DNA of 64,000 nucleotides from contig NZ_SWDV01000032.1 of assembly GCF_005877905.1 (NCBI RefSeq), positions 1 through 64,000 on the forward strand, read 5' to 3'. Below are positions 16,614-28,805 of this stretch, one piece after another (the first letter of the stretch is position 1; every line of letters begins with the position of its first letter). Made by a program: the position numbers and the translations under genes. The stretch comes from Pseudomonas nicosulfuronedens (lineage in GTDB: Bacteria; Pseudomonadota; Gammaproteobacteria; Pseudomonadales; Pseudomonadaceae). A model generated the notes under the pieces. That model was not told the origin of the DNA. It saw only the letters and a program-made list of their open reading frames with translations, and made no database searches.

Positions 16614-16644
16614 GAAAAACCCCCGGTTTTGGCCGGGGGTTCTT
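16614..16644 (-). terminator. rpoD terminator
   Basis: On the minus strand AACCCCCGG (16641-16633) and CCGGGGGTT (16626-16618) form a GC-rich hairpin followed by TTTC, directly after the rpoD stop codon. It separates the sigma-factor operon from rmcA. Confidence 0.85.
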
Positions 16645-16646
16645 CG

Positions 16647-18500
<1,854 letters not shown>

Positions 18501-18578
18501 AACACCCTATCCACTGAAGGTCTTGGCGGGCTGAAATAAGCCGAGGATTATACCAGATTCGAGGCTTCAGGCGCCAGT

Positions 18579-20612
18579 TCAGCTCTGGCTGCCTGTTGAA
18601 GAGGGGGTGCTGTAGTGCTCCCGCAGTAACGCTTTCTCTTCGTCGGTCAGTTCACTGGGATTCTTTCGCAGCACACTGTGCAGGCGGGCTTCGCGGCTGC
18701 TGAGCAGTTGGTTGTGTGCAAGTGTAGTAATGGTGTCGACGAACTGCTTTTCAAGATTGCCGTCATCAATCAGCCATTCTTTCCCCGCCAGCACCTGCAG
18801 CAGGCGCCCTTGGGGTGTTCCGTGCCAGCGCGCGATGAGGTGCATCGAGCTCTGTTTCGGATTCTTCTGCAACGCTTCGACCAGGGCCGCGAGCAGTTGC
18901 GAATAGGTCTGTCCCTCGTTGGAAAAGTGGCTCGCATCCTCGACGCTCTGCGCCAGTTGAGGATGGTGCAGCAGGGTGCGCAGCGCGGTCAGGGTCGGTG
19001 ATTCGACGCTGATCTCGGTGCGTGGCTGGCGCGGCGTGAAGTCGCCTTTCTTGCCTTTGCCGTCCCATTTGCGATCGCCCTTCCAGGGCTTCTTGCCCTG
19101 CTTGGCACCGCCGTTGCCGGCGGAAAATTCCTGCGGCGCCTCGAAGTAGTTCGAAGCATCCTGGTAATGGCTGTCGCCATGCTCTGCGAATTGGCCGGCT
19201 AACTGCCCCATGTCGTAGTCGGCGTACTCGTGGGCGTGGTCCGAGCCGAGCGCCTGCGCCGGAGCGGGGTTATGGCTCGGTTTACCCTGGCCGGCGAAGC
19301 CGGAGCGCGGCGCGCTGATCTGGCTGAGCGCCTCGGCGGACAGGCCGGTAATCTCGCCCAGGCGCTGGCGCATCAGCAGGCGCAGGGTGTTGCCGGGGAT
19401 TTTCTCCAGCAACGGCCCGGCCAGGGTCGCCAGGTGCGCCTTGCCTTCCAGCGTGCTCGGGTCGGCTTCCAGGGTCAGTTGCTGGAAGAAATAGTCTGCC
19501 AGCGGCTGGGCCTGGTGAGCGAGGCGGGCGCGGAACGCGTCCGGGCCTTCGGCGCGTACCAGGCTGTCCGGGTCTTCGCCCTCGGGCAGGAACAGGAAGC
19601 GCACCTTGCGTCCGTCCTGCAGGTTGCTCAGCGCCGACTCCAGTGCGCGCCAGGCGGCATTGCGGCCGGCCTGGTCGCCGTCGAAGCAGAAGAGGATGTT
19701 CGGCACGATGCGGAACAGCCGCTTGATGTGTTCTTCGCTGGTGGCCGTACCCAGGGTCGCGACCGCATTGCGGATACCCTGTTGCGCCAGTGCAATGACG
19801 TCCATGTAGCCTTCGACCACCATGATCTCGTCGAGATCCCGGTTGTTCTTTCGGGCTTCGTACAGGCCGTAGAGCTCCTGCCCTTTATGGAAAACCGGGG
19901 TTTCCGGCGAGTTCAGGTATTTCGGCTTGTCGTCGCCCAGTACCCGGCCGCCAAAGGCGATCACCCGGCCGCGGCTGTCGCGGATGGGGAAGATCACCCG
20001 GTCGCGGAAGCGGTCGTAGCGCTTGCCGCTGTCGGGGTTTTCCACCAGCAGGCCGGCATCGAGCATGGCCTTGAGCTGCAGGTTGTCGCCGCCCAGGTTC
20101 TTCAGCAGGTTATCCCAGCCCGGCGGAGCAAAGCCCAGCCCGAAGTCGCGGGCGATCTCGCCGGTCAGGCCGCGGCCCTTGAGGTATTCCACCGCAGCCT
20201 TGCGCGCCGGGTGGCCCTTCAGCGCCTGGCGGTAGAACTCGGCAGCACCGGCCAGCAGCGGGTAGAGTGGCGAGTCGACCGGTTGGCGGGGCTTGTTGCC
20301 GCGCCGGCCTTCCTCGCGGGGCACGTCCATGCCGGCGCGCTTGGCCAGGTCCTCGACCGCCTGGACGAAATCCAGCTGGTCGTGGTCCATGATGAAGCCG
20401 AGCGCGTTGCCGCCGGCGCCGCAGCCGAAGCAGTAATAGAACTGCTTGTCGGGGCTGACGGTGAAGGAGGGTGTCTTCTCCTTGTGGAACGGGCAGCAGG
20501 CGCTGTAGTTCTTGCCGGTCTTCTTCAGCTGGATGCGCGAACTCACCACATCGAGAATATCGGTGCGGTTGAGCAGGTCATCGATGAAGGATTGTGGAAT
20601 CAGGCCGGCCAT
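18579..20612 (-). CDS. dnaG: DNA primase DnaG
   Basis: A 677-residue primase that makes RNA primers at the replication fork. The N-terminal CHC2 zinc finger reads CPFHKEKTPSF and FYYCFGCG, the TOPRIM catalytic core has VVEGYMDVIAL and FDGDQAGR, and the C-terminal helicase-binding domain ends near residue 677. A low-complexity Gly/Lys-rich linker (about residues 470-530) separates core and C-terminus. ATG 20612 (MAGLIPQSFIDDLL) matches the usual primase start; an upstream ATG at 20645 is less likely. Confidence 0.98.
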   Translation of the reverse strand: MAGLIPQSFIDDLLNRTDILDVVSSRIQLKKTGKNYSACCPFHKEKTPSFTVSPDKQFYYCFGCGAGGNALGFIMDHDQLDFVQAVEDLAKRAGMDVPREEGRRGNKPRQPVDSPLYPLLAGAAEFYRQALKGHPARKAAVEYLKGRGLTGEIARDFGLGFAPPGWDNLLKNLGGDNLQLKAMLDAGLLVENPDSGKRYDRFRDRVIFPIRDSRGRVIAFGGRVLGDDKPKYLNSPETPVFHKGQELYGLYEARKNNRDLDEIMVVEGYMDVIALAQQGIRNAVATLGTATSEEHIKRLFRIVPNILFCFDGDQAGRNAAWRALESALSNLQDGRKVRFLFLPEGEDPDSLVRAEGPDAFRARLAHQAQPLADYFFQQLTLEADPSTLEGKAHLATLAGPLLEKIPGNTLRLLMRQRLGEITGLSAEALSQISAPRSGFAGQGKPSHNPAPAQALGSDHAHEYADYDMGQLAGQFAEHGDSHYQDASNYFEAPQEFSAGNGGAKQGKKPWKGDRKWDGKGKKGDFTPRQPRTEISVESPTLTALRTLLHHPQLAQSVEDASHFSNEGQTYSQLLAALVEALQKNPKQSSMHLIARWHGTPQGRLLQVLAGKEWLIDDGNLEKQFVDTITTLAHNQLLSSREARLHSVLRKNPSELTDEEKALLREHYSTPSSTGSQS

Positions 20613-20703
20613 AGACTCATCGGGACGCAGGGTGGACCCAAGCATAGCGCGGCGCGTTGGGCGTGCGTGCGAGGCTTGAGGCTAAGCATGGGGCTTGAAA
20701 AGC

Positions 20704-20780
20704 AAAAACTCCGAAGTCCGCGAATGCGAATCGGAGTGGGGTGCCTGGTTTCAGGCACTCGCCCGGCGAGTGGGCCGGGC
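20704..20780 (-). terminator. Three hairpins between rpsU and dnaG, one an intrinsic terminator
   Basis: Reading leftward: hairpin 20780-20761 (GCCCGGC/GCCGGGC), hairpin 20758-20741 (perfect GTGCCTG-GTTT-CAGGCAC when read on the plus strand), then ACTCCGA...TCGGAGT (20737-20708) followed by TTTTT. The last is a terminator placed as in E. coli, where partial termination after rpsU makes S21 more abundant than primase. Confidence 0.75.
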
Positions 20781-20812
20781 GATGCGGAAAGCGTGCGACG
20801 AAGCGCTGTAAC

Positions 20813-21028
20813 TCAGTACAGGCGCTCGCGGCGGCGCTGTTCGCGCTGCACTTTCTTGGCGTGACGCTTAACAGCGGCAGCGGCCTTGCGCTTACGCTCG
20901 GCGGTCGGCTTTTCGTAGAATTCGCGGCTACGGACTTCGGCCAGTACGCCTGCTTTTTCGCAGGAGCGCTTGAAACGACGCAGAGCTACGTCGAAGGGTT
21001 CGTTCTCTTTAACTTTGACGGCGGGCAT
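20813..21028 (-). CDS. rpsU: 30S ribosomal protein S21
   Basis: A 71-residue basic protein, [19 protein letters not shown] through a Lys/Arg-rich C-terminus ([17 protein letters not shown]), the full length of S21, which helps 16S rRNA base-pair with mRNA. It is the first gene of rpsU-dnaG-rpoD, read from the promoter at 21112-21141. The frame is open upstream of 21028, but the family start and length fix the ATG. Confidence 0.98.
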   Translation of the reverse strand: MPAVKVKENEPFDVALRRFKRSCEKAGVLAEVRSREFYEKPTAERKRKAAAAVKRHAKKVQREQRRRERLY

Positions 21029-21111
21029 CCAGGTCGTACCTTCAATGATTACCGGAGGATTTATCGCGCTCCTGACGGTTGTTCGGAGTCGGCGGTTTTC
21101 AAGGGTTGCGG

Positions 21112-21141
21112 ATATTAAACGTTCGGACGGAGGAATGCAAA
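21112..21141 (-). promoter_or_regulatory. rpsU operon promoter
   Basis: On the minus strand TTTGCA (-35, 21141-21136) and TAATAT (-10, 21117-21112) are 18 bp apart, about 85 bp before the rpsU ATG. I saw no LexA-type CTG-N10-CAG box overlapping it, unlike in E. coli. Confidence 0.5.
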
Positions 21142-21228
21142 GCCTCCGATCGAAAAGCACTGGTCCGAAGCCCAGCCGCCGATTATGATGCGCGGCTTCA
21201 ATTTTGCCCAGAGAAAAGGCTCAAACCC

Positions 21229-22254
21229 ATGCTAGTGCTGGGGTTGGAAACCTCCTGCGACGAGACCGGCGTCGCCCTGTACGACAGCGAGAAAGGCCTG
21301 CTGGCCGACGCGCTGTTCAGCCAGATCGACCTGCACCGCGTATACGGTGGCGTGGTTCCCGAGCTGGCCTCCCGTGATCACGTCAAACGCATGCTGCCGC
21401 TGATTCGCCAGGTGCTGGACGATTCCGGCCGCACCGCCGAAGACATCGACGCCATCGCCTATACCGCCGGTCCCGGCCTGGTGGGGGCGCTGCTGGTCGG
21501 TGCGTCCTGCGCGCAGGCCATGGCGTTCGCCTGGGGTATACCGGCCGTCGGCGTGCACCATATGGAAGGCCACCTGCTGGCGCCGATGCTCGAAGAGCAG
21601 CCGCCGCAGTTCCCGTTCGTCGCCTTGTTGGTGTCCGGCGGCCACACCCAGCTGGTTCGCGTGGATGGCATCGGCCGTTACCAGGTGCTCGGCGAGTCGG
21701 TGGACGACGCTGCCGGCGAGGCCTTCGACAAGACCGCCAAGCTACTCGGCCTGACGTATCCCGGTGGCCCGGAGATCGCACGCCTGGCCGAGCTCGGTAC
21801 CGCTGGTCGCTTCGTCTTCCCGCGTCCGATGACCGACCGTCCGGGCCTGGATTTCAGCTTCAGTGGCCTCAAGACCTTCGCCCTGAATACCTGGCAACGC
21901 TGCGTGGCCGAAGGCGACGACAGCGAGCAGACCCGCTGCGATATCGCCCTGGCATTCCAGACGGCAGTGGTTGAGACCCTGACCATCAAGTGCAAGCGCG
22001 CACTCAAGCAGACTCACCTGAAGAGTCTGGTGATCGCCGGTGGCGTCAGCGCCAACCAGGCCCTGCGCCAGCATCTGGAAAAGATGCTCGGTGAGATGAA
22101 GGGCCAGGTGTTCTACGCTCGCCCGCGCTTCTGCACCGATAACGGCGCGATGATCGCCTATGCTGGCTGCCAGCGGCTGTTGGCCGGGCAGCAGGACGGC
22201 CCGTCGATCGGCGTCCAGGCGCGTTGGCCAATGGAGTCGCTGCCGGCGATCTGA
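21229..22254 (+). CDS. tsaD: tRNA N6-threonylcarbamoyladenosine transferase TsaD
   Basis: The 341-residue Kae1/TsaD ATPase-fold protein that, with TsaB and TsaE, transfers threonylcarbamoyl to A37 of ANN-decoding tRNAs. It has the N-terminal [14 protein letters not shown], the metal-binding HMEGH motif (about residues 109-113) and the C-terminal [16 protein letters not shown]. It is divergent from rpsU, as in many gammaproteobacteria. ATG 21229 gives the canonical [13 protein letters not shown] start. Confidence 0.98.
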   Translation: MLVLGLETSCDETGVALYDSEKGLLADALFSQIDLHRVYGGVVPELASRDHVKRMLPLIRQVLDDSGRTAEDIDAIAYTAGPGLVGALLVGASCAQAMAFAWGIPAVGVHHMEGHLLAPMLEEQPPQFPFVALLVSGGHTQLVRVDGIGRYQVLGESVDDAAGEAFDKTAKLLGLTYPGGPEIARLAELGTAGRFVFPRPMTDRPGLDFSFSGLKTFALNTWQRCVAEGDDSEQTRCDIALAFQTAVVETLTIKCKRALKQTHLKSLVIAGGVSANQALRQHLEKMLGEMKGQVFYARPRFCTDNGAMIAYAGCQRLLAGQQDGPSIGVQARWPMESLPAI

Positions 22255-22274
22255 ATAATGAAGCTGCAAACGAC

Positions 22275-22310
22275 GCGGCCCATGCTCTGAGCGGCATGGG
22301 CCGCTTTTTC
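22275..22310. terminator. Terminator between convergent tsaD and plsY
   Basis: GCGGCCCATGC (22275-22285) pairs perfectly with GCATGGGCCGC (22294-22304), followed by TTTTT. It ends the tsaD transcript. Confidence 0.88.
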
Positions 22311-22348
22311 TCTTGCAGCGCGGTTCGCGGGTCTGGAAGCTCGCGGCT

Positions 22349-22918
22349 CTAGAAGTGACGTTCGCGTCCGGCGATCAGGTCGCGCAGGTTGTTGCGGTGA
22401 CGCCAGACGATCAGGCCGGTAAGCACGGTCATTGGCAGCAGCGCCGAAGGTTCCTGCCAGGCCAGCAGCGGCAGTGTCAGTGGCGTGGCCACCAGGGAAG
22501 CGAGCGAGCTGGTGCGCGACAGCTTGAAGGTCACCAGCCAGGCCACGGCTGCGAGCAGGGCCGCCGGCGGGTACAGCGCCAGCAGCATGCCGGCAGCGGT
22601 GGCGACGCCCTTGCCGCCACGGAAGTTGAAATACAGCGGGTAGAGGTGACCGATCACCGCTGCGAGCCCGACCCAGGCCTGCTCCACGTCGGACAGGCCG
22701 ATCATCCGGGCGATGAGTACCGGCAGCAGCCCCTTGGCGAGATCGCCCAGCAGGGTGAGGATGGCGATCTTCTTGCCGGCCAGGCGCAGCATGTTGGTGG
22801 CGCCGGGGTTGCCCGAGCCACTGGCGCGCGGGTCTGCGGTGCCGAACAGGCGACTGAGGAGTACCGCGAAGGACAGTGATCCGAGCAGGTAGGCGAGGAT
22901 CGCCAAGAACCAGAACAT
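22349..22918 (-). CDS. plsY: Glycerol-3-phosphate acyltransferase PlsY
   Basis: A 189-residue polytopic inner-membrane enzyme that transfers acyl from acyl-phosphate to glycerol-3-phosphate, the first step of phospholipid synthesis. The motifs [12 protein letters not shown] (about 35-46) and [13 protein letters not shown] (about 95-107) are the conserved substrate and phosphate loops. ATG 22918 is preferred over ATG 22927 because GGTGGA lies 5 nt upstream and the length equals the usual Pseudomonas PlsY. It is divergent from folB. Confidence 0.96.
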   Translation of the reverse strand: MFWFLAILAYLLGSLSFAVLLSRLFGTADPRASGSGNPGATNMLRLAGKKIAILTLLGDLAKGLLPVLIARMIGLSDVEQAWVGLAAVIGHLYPLYFNFRGGKGVATAAGMLLALYPPAALLAAVAWLVTFKLSRTSSLASLVATPLTLPLLAWQEPSALLPMTVLTGLIVWRHRNNLRDLIAGRERHF

Positions 22919-22998
22919 GGTTTCCACCGGAGACGAGGTCGTTTCCGATTCTAACGGGGCGCCGGCCGCTTGTCGTGTCGCCTTGGAGCATGCAGTCA

Positions 22999-23352
22999 GT
23001 GGACAGAGTTTTCATCGAGGGGCTGGAAGTGGACACCGTGATCGGCGTCTATGACTGGGAACGGGGTATCCGGCAGTGCTTGCGCCTGGACCTGACGCTG
23101 GGCTGGGACAACCGCCCGGCGGCGGCCGACGACGACATCGCCAAGGCCCTGGACTATGCCGTGCTCTCCGAGCGAGTCATGGCTTTTGCTCGTGACGCGC
23201 ACTTTCAACTGGTGGAAACCTTCGCCGAACGCCTGGCCGCGTTGCTGATGGCGGAGTTCGGCATCCAGTGGCTGCGCCTGAAAGTCACCAAGCCCGGCGC
23301 CGTAGCGGCCGCCATTGGCGTGGGTGTGGAGATCGAACGCGGATGCCGCTGA
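22999..23352 (+). CDS. folB: Dihydroneopterin aldolase FolB
   Basis: A 117-residue enzyme of folate synthesis that converts 7,8-dihydroneopterin to 6-hydroxymethyl-dihydropterin. [20 protein letters not shown] and the later [13 protein letters not shown] contain the active-site segment. An in-frame ATG at 22990 is only one base from GGAG (22985-22988), whereas GTG 22999 lies 10 bases after it and gives the family's usual MDRVF start, so GTG is chosen. It overlaps folK by 10 bp. Confidence 0.93.
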   Translation: MDRVFIEGLEVDTVIGVYDWERGIRQCLRLDLTLGWDNRPAAADDDIAKALDYAVLSERVMAFARDAHFQLVETFAERLAALLMAEFGIQWLRLKVTKPGAVAAAIGVGVEIERGCR

Positions 23353-23879
23353 CGACGGTCTACCTCGGGCTGGGCAGCAACTTCGACCGTGAGCGGCACC
23401 TGCTCGCCGGGTTGGAGGCGCTGGACGGCTTCCTTGAGGACATCCACTGCTCGCCGGTGTTCGAGAGCGAGCCGGTGGGCATTCGCAGTGGCCCGTTCTA
23501 CAACTTCGTGATCGTCGCGCGCACCGATCTGCCATTGTCGGAGCTGAGCCTGCGCCTGAAGCACATCGAGGCGGACAACGGCCGCTATGCGCCGGAGCGC
23601 AAGGGCCTGCCGCTGGATATCGACGTGCTGCTGTATGGTGATCTGCACGGCGAGTTCGATGGACTGACGCTGCCGCGCGCCGAGGTGCTGAAGAACGCCT
23701 TCGTGCTCTGGCCGTTGGCGTTGCTGGCGCCCGAGGTGAAACACCCCGGCGTGAAACGCACCTTTGCCGACCTGTGGGTCGAGGCGCACATCGGCCAGAA
23801 ACTCTGGCCGGTGGCGTTCCAGTGGCGTGGTGTGGATCTGACCCCGGCGGCGCTGATCGAGGCGCATCCGGCGGCCTAA
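23343..23879 (+). CDS. folK: 2-amino-4-hydroxy-6-hydroxymethyldihydropteridine pyrophosphokinase FolK
   Basis: A 178-residue HPPK that transfers pyrophosphate from ATP to hydroxymethyl-dihydropterin, the step after FolB. It begins [16 protein letters not shown], the family N-terminus, and contains the GPFYNFVI pterin-site region and the RKGLPLDIDVLLYG metal-binding aspartates. It overlaps the folB stop and is co-translated with it. Confidence 0.95.
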   Translation: MPLTTVYLGLGSNFDRERHLLAGLEALDGFLEDIHCSPVFESEPVGIRSGPFYNFVIVARTDLPLSELSLRLKHIEADNGRYAPERKGLPLDIDVLLYGDLHGEFDGLTLPRAEVLKNAFVLWPLALLAPEVKHPGVKRTFADLWVEAHIGQKLWPVAFQWRGVDLTPAALIEAHPAA

Positions 23880-23888
23880 GGGCTTTTC

Positions 23889-23916
23889 TGTAGGAGCGAG
23901 CAAGCTCGCTCCTACA
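23889..23916. repeat. Single compact REP palindrome
   Basis: TGTAGGAGCGAGC, two A, then GCTCGCTCCTACA form a 13-bp stem with almost no loop between the convergent folK and cca genes. It looks like two REP arms fused at the core and can serve as a bidirectional transcript end. Confidence 0.85.
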
Positions 23917-23930
23917 GGGTTCCCGCAGAT

Positions 23931-25160
23931 TCAGCTGGCGTAGTTTTCCTTGTAGGCCTTCAGGGCATTCAGCCGCTCACGCTTGAGCGCTTCGCCCAGT
24001 TCGGCGCCCTTGTACCCCTTCTCCACCAGCGGCTGCACCGCGACCGCGCGGGCGGCCTGCGCTGCGCCGCGCAGGTACTCGGCCTGCGGGTATTCGCGGT
24101 CTTCCAGTCCATGGCGGCCTCGGGCGTCCATCTCGCTGGCGGCGAGAAACTCCTCGAAGCGCTGCGGCCGGCGGTAGATGTCGAAGGACTGCAGTAGCTC
24201 CAGGAGGGTGTTCGGTCGCAGCTCCAACGCGCGGTGGCAGTGGGTGTGGTACTCGCCCACCAACCGCGCCAGCTCCTGGCAGTCCCGAGGGACCTTGAAG
24301 CGTGCGTTGATCGTGTCGATCAGCGGCAGGCCCAGGTGTTCGTGGGCGTGGTGCTTGGGCCACTCTTCCTCGCGGGTCTCGCCCTTGCCGACGTCATGCA
24401 CCAGGCAGGCCCAGCGCACGCTCAGTGGCTGATCGTACTTGGCGCATTCGCGCAGCACCGCCAGCACGTGCTCACCAGTGTCCACTTCCGGGTGGTGCTG
24501 CGGTGGCTGCGGCACGCCGAACAGCGCATCGACTTCCGGCATCAGCACGGCCAGGGCGCCACAGTCGCGCAGCAACTGGATGAATACGTCCGGGCGAGAT
24601 TCCATCAGGGCGCGGGAGATTTCCTTCCAGCTGCGTTCGGCGGTCAGTGCCTCCAGCTCACCGGATTCCGACAGCTCGCGCATCAGCGCCAGGGTTTCCG
24701 GGGCCACGGAGAAGCCCATTGGGGCGTAGCGCGCGGCGAAGCGGGCGACGCGCAGTACGCGCAGCGGGTCTTCGGCGAAGGCCGGGGAGACGTGGCGCAG
24801 CAGGCGGGCCTGAAGGTCCTTCTGGCCGTGGTAGGGGTCGACGATCTGCCCTTCGTCGTCCTCGGCCATGGCGTTGATGGTCAGGTCGCGGCGGATCAGG
24901 TCTTCTTCCAGGGTGACGTCGGGGCTGGCGTAGAAGGTGAAGCCGCCGTAGCCGCGTCCGCTTTTGCGCTCGGTGCGGGCGAGGGCGTATTCCTCGCCGG
25001 TCTTGGGGTGGAGGAATACCGGGAAGTCGGCGCCCACCGGGCGGTAGCCCTGGGCGAGCATCTCGTCGGCGCTGGAGCCGACCACGACCCAGTCGGTATC
25101 GCTGAAGGGGATGCCGAGCAGGCGATCGCGCACGGCGCCGCCCACCTTGTAGATCTGCAT
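23931..25160 (-). CDS. cca: CCA-adding tRNA nucleotidyltransferase with HD domain
   Basis: A 409-residue class II enzyme that adds or repairs the tRNA 3' CCA. It starts [18 protein letters not shown] (nucleotide-binding loop), then DTDWVVVG (catalytic aspartates), [16 protein letters not shown] (neck), and an HD phosphohydrolase domain ([20 protein letters not shown], about 225-260), which gives the E. coli-type protein 2',3'-cyclic phosphodiesterase activity. AGGAG before ATG 25160 decides the start. Confidence 0.97.
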   Translation of the reverse strand: MQIYKVGGAVRDRLLGIPFSDTDWVVVGSSADEMLAQGYRPVGADFPVFLHPKTGEEYALARTERKSGRGYGGFTFYASPDVTLEEDLIRRDLTINAMAEDDEGQIVDPYHGQKDLQARLLRHVSPAFAEDPLRVLRVARFAARYAPMGFSVAPETLALMRELSESGELEALTAERSWKEISRALMESRPDVFIQLLRDCGALAVLMPEVDALFGVPQPPQHHPEVDTGEHVLAVLRECAKYDQPLSVRWACLVHDVGKGETREEEWPKHHAHEHLGLPLIDTINARFKVPRDCQELARLVGEYHTHCHRALELRPNTLLELLQSFDIYRRPQRFEEFLAASEMDARGRHGLEDREYPQAEYLRGAAQAARAVAVQPLVEKGYKGAELGEALKRERLNALKAYKENYAS

Positions 25161-25236
25161 GAAGCTGTCTCCTGTTCTGGGGGATAGCTTCGGGGTTCTG
25201 GGCGTTCGCTTCAAGTTGAGGTGTTGGTGTTGGGCG

Positions 25237-25307
25237 GTTCGCGAGCAAGCTCGCTCCTACAAAAGACGGTGCTCGCCCTGGCTGTAGGATCGAGCTTGCT
25301 CGCGAAC
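25237..25307. repeat. REP pair (inverted)
   Basis: Opposed copies at 25237-25260 and 25284-25307. The right copy carries one substitution (GTAGGATCGAG for GTAGGAGCGAG) in its outer stem. They lie between the lipoprotein gene and cca. Confidence 0.85.
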
Positions 25308-25311
25308 GGAG

Positions 25312-25821
25312 TTACGGGCTAGCAGCGGGAATCTGTTGCACGAGAGCGCCGATGGCGTCCTGCAGCAGGGTGGCGCTGGCATGCGCGGGGCTAAGGCCGG
25401 TGCTGACGGTGCCTTCCCAGAGCGTCTGCTCCTGCGCATCGGTCAGGCGCAGGCGCAGGGTGCCGGTTTCATCACGCAGGCGGTGGATGGCGAGGTAAGG
25501 CCCGAGTGGGTCGGGCGGCGGCACGTCGACCTTGAACTCCAGCGGCGCGTCCTGGAGCGCCAGCCAGTAGTAGACGCGCAGTTGCGGCGCCGCGCTTTCG
25601 CGGTAGCCGCGCTCGATCAGGCCCTGGCGCACCTGGGCATTGATCAGCGGATAACGGCTGCGGTAGGGCAGGGCGTCGACGGCGTTTTCCGGCGGCATCA
25701 GCTGGAAATCGCGCAACCCGACCAAGCGCGCATCGGCCGGATGCGCGACCTGGGCGTGCGGGACTGGGTTGCTGCAGGTGGCGACAGCAAGGCAGAGCAG
25801 GAGAATGGCGAACAGGCGCAT
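25312..25821 (-). CDS. Probable DUF4136-type lipoprotein
   Basis: A 169-residue exported protein. The N-terminus MRLFAILLLCLAVATCSNP has a short hydrophobic core and a lipobox-like VATC, so lipidation at Cys16 is likely. The body contains YPLINAQVRQGLIERGYRES and LRVYYWLALQ, patterns seen in DUF4136 lipoproteins of the outer membrane. Function unknown. The frame extends upstream to 25875, but the signal peptide places the start at 25821. It is not obviously part of the spoVR operon, since 58 bp and the upstream stop separate them. Confidence 0.7.
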   Translation of the reverse strand: MRLFAILLLCLAVATCSNPVPHAQVAHPADARLVGLRDFQLMPPENAVDALPYRSRYPLINAQVRQGLIERGYRESAAPQLRVYYWLALQDAPLEFKVDVPPPDPLGPYLAIHRLRDETGTLRLRLTDAQEQTLWEGTVSTGLSPAHASATLLQDAIGALVQQIPAASP

Positions 25822-25879
25822 GGCGGTCTCCAGCGGGGTTGCCGCCATGCTTGTCACGCCTGCTGCCCCGGTCAACCGA

Positions 25880-27433
25880 TCAAATGGGTGGGATGATCAG
25901 GTCGAGACGCGGGTAGCCTTCCTCGCTGTCGCGTTCACCCTTTGGGGGCATGTGGAAGGTGTTGACGATGTTCTCGCCCTGCAGGGTCTCCAGGTGGATG
26001 TCGAAGCCCCACAGGCGGTGCAGGTGCCTGAGTACGTCGTCGGTGGATTCGCCCAGGGGTTTGCGGTCGTGCTGCTGGTGGCGCAGGGTCAGCGAGCGGT
26101 CGCCGCGGCGGTCTACGTCCCAGATCTGGATGTTCGGCTCGCGGTTGCCAAGGTTGTACTGCGCAGCGAGGGTTTCGCGGATCTTGCGGTAGCCGTCGTC
26201 GTCGTGGATGGCGTCGACCAGCATGTCGTCCTTCTGGTCGTCGTCGAGGATGCTGAACAGCTTGAACTCGCGGATCACCTTGGGTGAGAGGAACTGCAGG
26301 ACGAAGCTTTCGTCCTTGAAGCTCTTCATGGCGAATTTCATGGTGGCCAGCCAGTCGCTCCCGGCGATGTCGGGGAACCAGCGTTTGTCTTCCTCGGTGG
26401 GGTGCTCGCAGATACGGCGAATGTCGCGGTACATGGCGAAGCCCAGCGCATAGGGGTTGATGCCGCTGTAGTAGGGGCTGTCGAAGCCGGGCTGGTAGAC
26501 CACGCTGGTGTGGTACTGGAGGAACTCCATCATGAAGCCGTCACTGACCAGGCCCTCGTCATAGAGGTCGTTGATCAGGGTGTAGTGCCAGAAGGTTGCC
26601 CAGCCTTCGTTCATGACCTGGGTCTGGCGTTGCGGGTAGAAGTACTGCGCCACCTTGCGCACGATGCGCACGATTTCGCGCTGCCAGGGTTCCAGCAGCG
26701 GGGCGTTCTTTTCGATGAAGTAGAGGATGTTTTCCTGCGGCTCGCTGGGATAGCGGGCCAGGCCCTGCTCCTTGTCCTTGCCGCCGGCCTTGGGAATGGT
26801 CCGCCAAAGGTCGTTGACCTGGCGCTGGATCTGTTCCTCGCGCTCCTTCTGGCGCTGCTTCTCTTCCTCGGCGGAAATCGGGTAGGGCCGCTTGTAGCGG
26901 TCCACACCGTAGTTCATCAGGGCGTGGCAGGAGTCCAGCAGGTCTTCTACGGCGTCGATGCCGTAACGCTCCTCGCACTTGTTGATATAGGACTTGGCGA
27001 ACACCAGGTAGTCGATGATCGAAGTGGCGTCGGTCCAGGTGCGGAACAGGTAGTTGCCCTTGAAGAAGCTGTTGTGCCCGTAGCAGGCGTGGGCGATCAC
27101 CAGCGCTTGCATGCACTGGGTGTTCTCTTCCATCAGGTAGGCGATGCACGGGTCGGAGTTGATCACGATCTCGTAGGCCAGGCCCATCTGACCTCGCTTG
27201 TAGTTCTTTTCCGTGCTGAGGAAATGCTTTCCGTAGGACCAATGGTTGTAACCGATGGGCATGCCGACGGAGGCATAGGCATCCATCATCTGCTCGGCGG
27301 TGATCACCTCGATCTGGTTGGGGTAGGTGTCCAGCGCGTAGCGCTCGGCGAGACGGCTTATCTCGCGGTCGTATTGCTGGATCAGCTCGAAGGTCCACTC
27401 CGAGCCGGTGGCGATCGGCTGGCGCTTGCTCAT
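25880..27433 (-). CDS. SpoVR/YcgB family protein
   Basis: A 517-residue cytoplasmic protein of the SpoVR family, named for its effect on Bacillus spore cortex but widespread as the third gene of yeaG-yeaH-ycgB stress operons. It starts [19 protein letters not shown] and has the conserved [19 protein letters not shown] and [10 protein letters not shown] stretches; the latter has a zincin-like look (HxxxH plus E), but no activity is established. The ATGA overlap with the preceding gene shows translational coupling. Confidence 0.95.
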   Translation of the reverse strand: MSKRQPIATGSEWTFELIQQYDREISRLAERYALDTYPNQIEVITAEQMMDAYASVGMPIGYNHWSYGKHFLSTEKNYKRGQMGLAYEIVINSDPCIAYLMEENTQCMQALVIAHACYGHNSFFKGNYLFRTWTDATSIIDYLVFAKSYINKCEERYGIDAVEDLLDSCHALMNYGVDRYKRPYPISAEEEKQRQKEREEQIQRQVNDLWRTIPKAGGKDKEQGLARYPSEPQENILYFIEKNAPLLEPWQREIVRIVRKVAQYFYPQRQTQVMNEGWATFWHYTLINDLYDEGLVSDGFMMEFLQYHTSVVYQPGFDSPYYSGINPYALGFAMYRDIRRICEHPTEEDKRWFPDIAGSDWLATMKFAMKSFKDESFVLQFLSPKVIREFKLFSILDDDQKDDMLVDAIHDDDGYRKIRETLAAQYNLGNREPNIQIWDVDRRGDRSLTLRHQQHDRKPLGESTDDVLRHLHRLWGFDIHLETLQGENIVNTFHMPPKGERDSEEGYPRLDLIIPPI

Positions 27434-28701
27434 GCGACGAGCCTCCTCTGGAACAGCTCGCGGAACACCGGGTAGATGTCCGAGGCGGAGACGATCTGCT
27501 GCTGGGCGAAGCTGTCTTCGAAGGTATCGCGGATCTTCTCGTACTCGAACCACAGCGCCTGGTGCTCGCGCGGGGTGATCTCGACGTAGGTGTAGTACTG
27601 GACGAACGGCATGATCTGCTTCATCAGGATGTCGCGGCAGACCGGCGAGTCGTCGTTCCAGTTGTCGCCGTCCGAGGCCTGGGCGGCGTAGATGTTCCAT
27701 TCATTGGTGGGATAACGCTCGGCCATCACCTCCTGCATCAGCTTCAGGGCGCTGGAGACGATGGTCCCGCCGGTCTCGCGGGAATAGAAGAACTCTTCCT
27801 CGTCCACCTCGCGGGCACTGGTGTGGTGGCGGATGAACACGACCTCGATCTTCTCGTAGTTCCGCTTGAGGAACAGGTAGAGAAGGATGAAGAAGCGCTT
27901 GGCGATGTCCTTGGTGGCCTGGGTCATCGAGCCGGAGACGTCCATCAGGCAGAACATCACGGCCTTGGAGGTCGGGTTGGGCTGCTTTACCAGCAGGTTG
28001 TACTTGAGGTCGAAGGTGTCAAGGAACGGCACCTTGTCGATGCGCGCACGCATGCCGGCGATCTTCTGCTCCAGCTCCTGGATGTCGCCGAGGTTGTCCG
28101 GCTCCTCGCGCTTGAGGCGATCCAGCTCCGCTATTGCCGCGCGCAATTTCCCGCGGGTGGAGCCGGACAGCGCGATGCGGCGAGCGTGGGCCGAGCGCAG
28201 GGTGCGTACGATGTTGATGCGCGAAGGGTTGCCTTCGTTGCTGATGCCGGCGCGCACGGTCTTGAAGGTGTCACTGCCGGTGAGGTGGCGCTTGACCAGG
28301 TTGGGCAGCTCCAGGTCCTCGAACATGAAGTCGAGGAATTCCTCCTGGGTGATCTGGAAGACGAAGTCATCCATCCCGTCGCCCTGGTTGCTCGCCTTGC
28401 CGGCGCCCCGACCTCCACCGCCGCCCTGGGGGCGCGGGATGTGTTCGCCGGTGGTGAATTCCTTGTTGCCGGGGTGGATCACCGTCTGGCGACCGCCACG
28501 ACCATGGTGCAGGACCGGCTCGTCGATATCGCGGCCAGGAATACTGATCTGCTCGCCGTGTTCCATGTCGGTGATGGAGCGGCGGCTGACGGCCTCTTCG
28601 ACGGCCTTCTTGATGTGCTCGCGGTAACGCCGCAGGAAGCGCTGGCGGTTCACCGTGCTCTTGTTCTTGCCGTTCAGACGCCGGTCGATGACGTAGCTCA
28701 T
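27430..28701 (-). CDS. yeaH: YeaH-type protein (DUF444, VWA-like)
   Basis: A 423-residue DUF444 protein. The N-terminal basic segment is followed by a Gly-rich linker (about residues 90-105, [10 protein letters not shown]) and a von Willebrand factor A-like domain with the MIDAS-like CLMDVSGSM (about 250). It functions with YeaG and SpoVR in starvation and stress survival in enterobacteria and Pseudomonas; molecular role unresolved. It is the middle gene of the operon. Confidence 0.95.
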   Translation of the reverse strand: MSYVIDRRLNGKNKSTVNRQRFLRRYREHIKKAVEEAVSRRSITDMEHGEQISIPGRDIDEPVLHHGRGGRQTVIHPGNKEFTTGEHIPRPQGGGGGRGAGKASNQGDGMDDFVFQITQEEFLDFMFEDLELPNLVKRHLTGSDTFKTVRAGISNEGNPSRINIVRTLRSAHARRIALSGSTRGKLRAAIAELDRLKREEPDNLGDIQELEQKIAGMRARIDKVPFLDTFDLKYNLLVKQPNPTSKAVMFCLMDVSGSMTQATKDIAKRFFILLYLFLKRNYEKIEVVFIRHHTSAREVDEEEFFYSRETGGTIVSSALKLMQEVMAERYPTNEWNIYAAQASDGDNWNDDSPVCRDILMKQIMPFVQYYTYVEITPREHQALWFEYEKIRDTFEDSFAQQQIVSASDIYPVFRELFQRRLVA

Positions 28702-28805
28702 GAATGCTCCTCAGGGCCTGCTGCGCAGCGGCGTGGAGCCGCCAAGGACAGGTCCGAATGCGACGGCGACCGGCGCGGCGGGAATACCGCCGCGCCGATG
28801 GCAGA

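Noticed and set aside
21029-21228. LexA box in the rpsU operon promoter
   Set aside because: Known in E. coli, but no CTG-N10-CAG element with convincing flanks was seen here.
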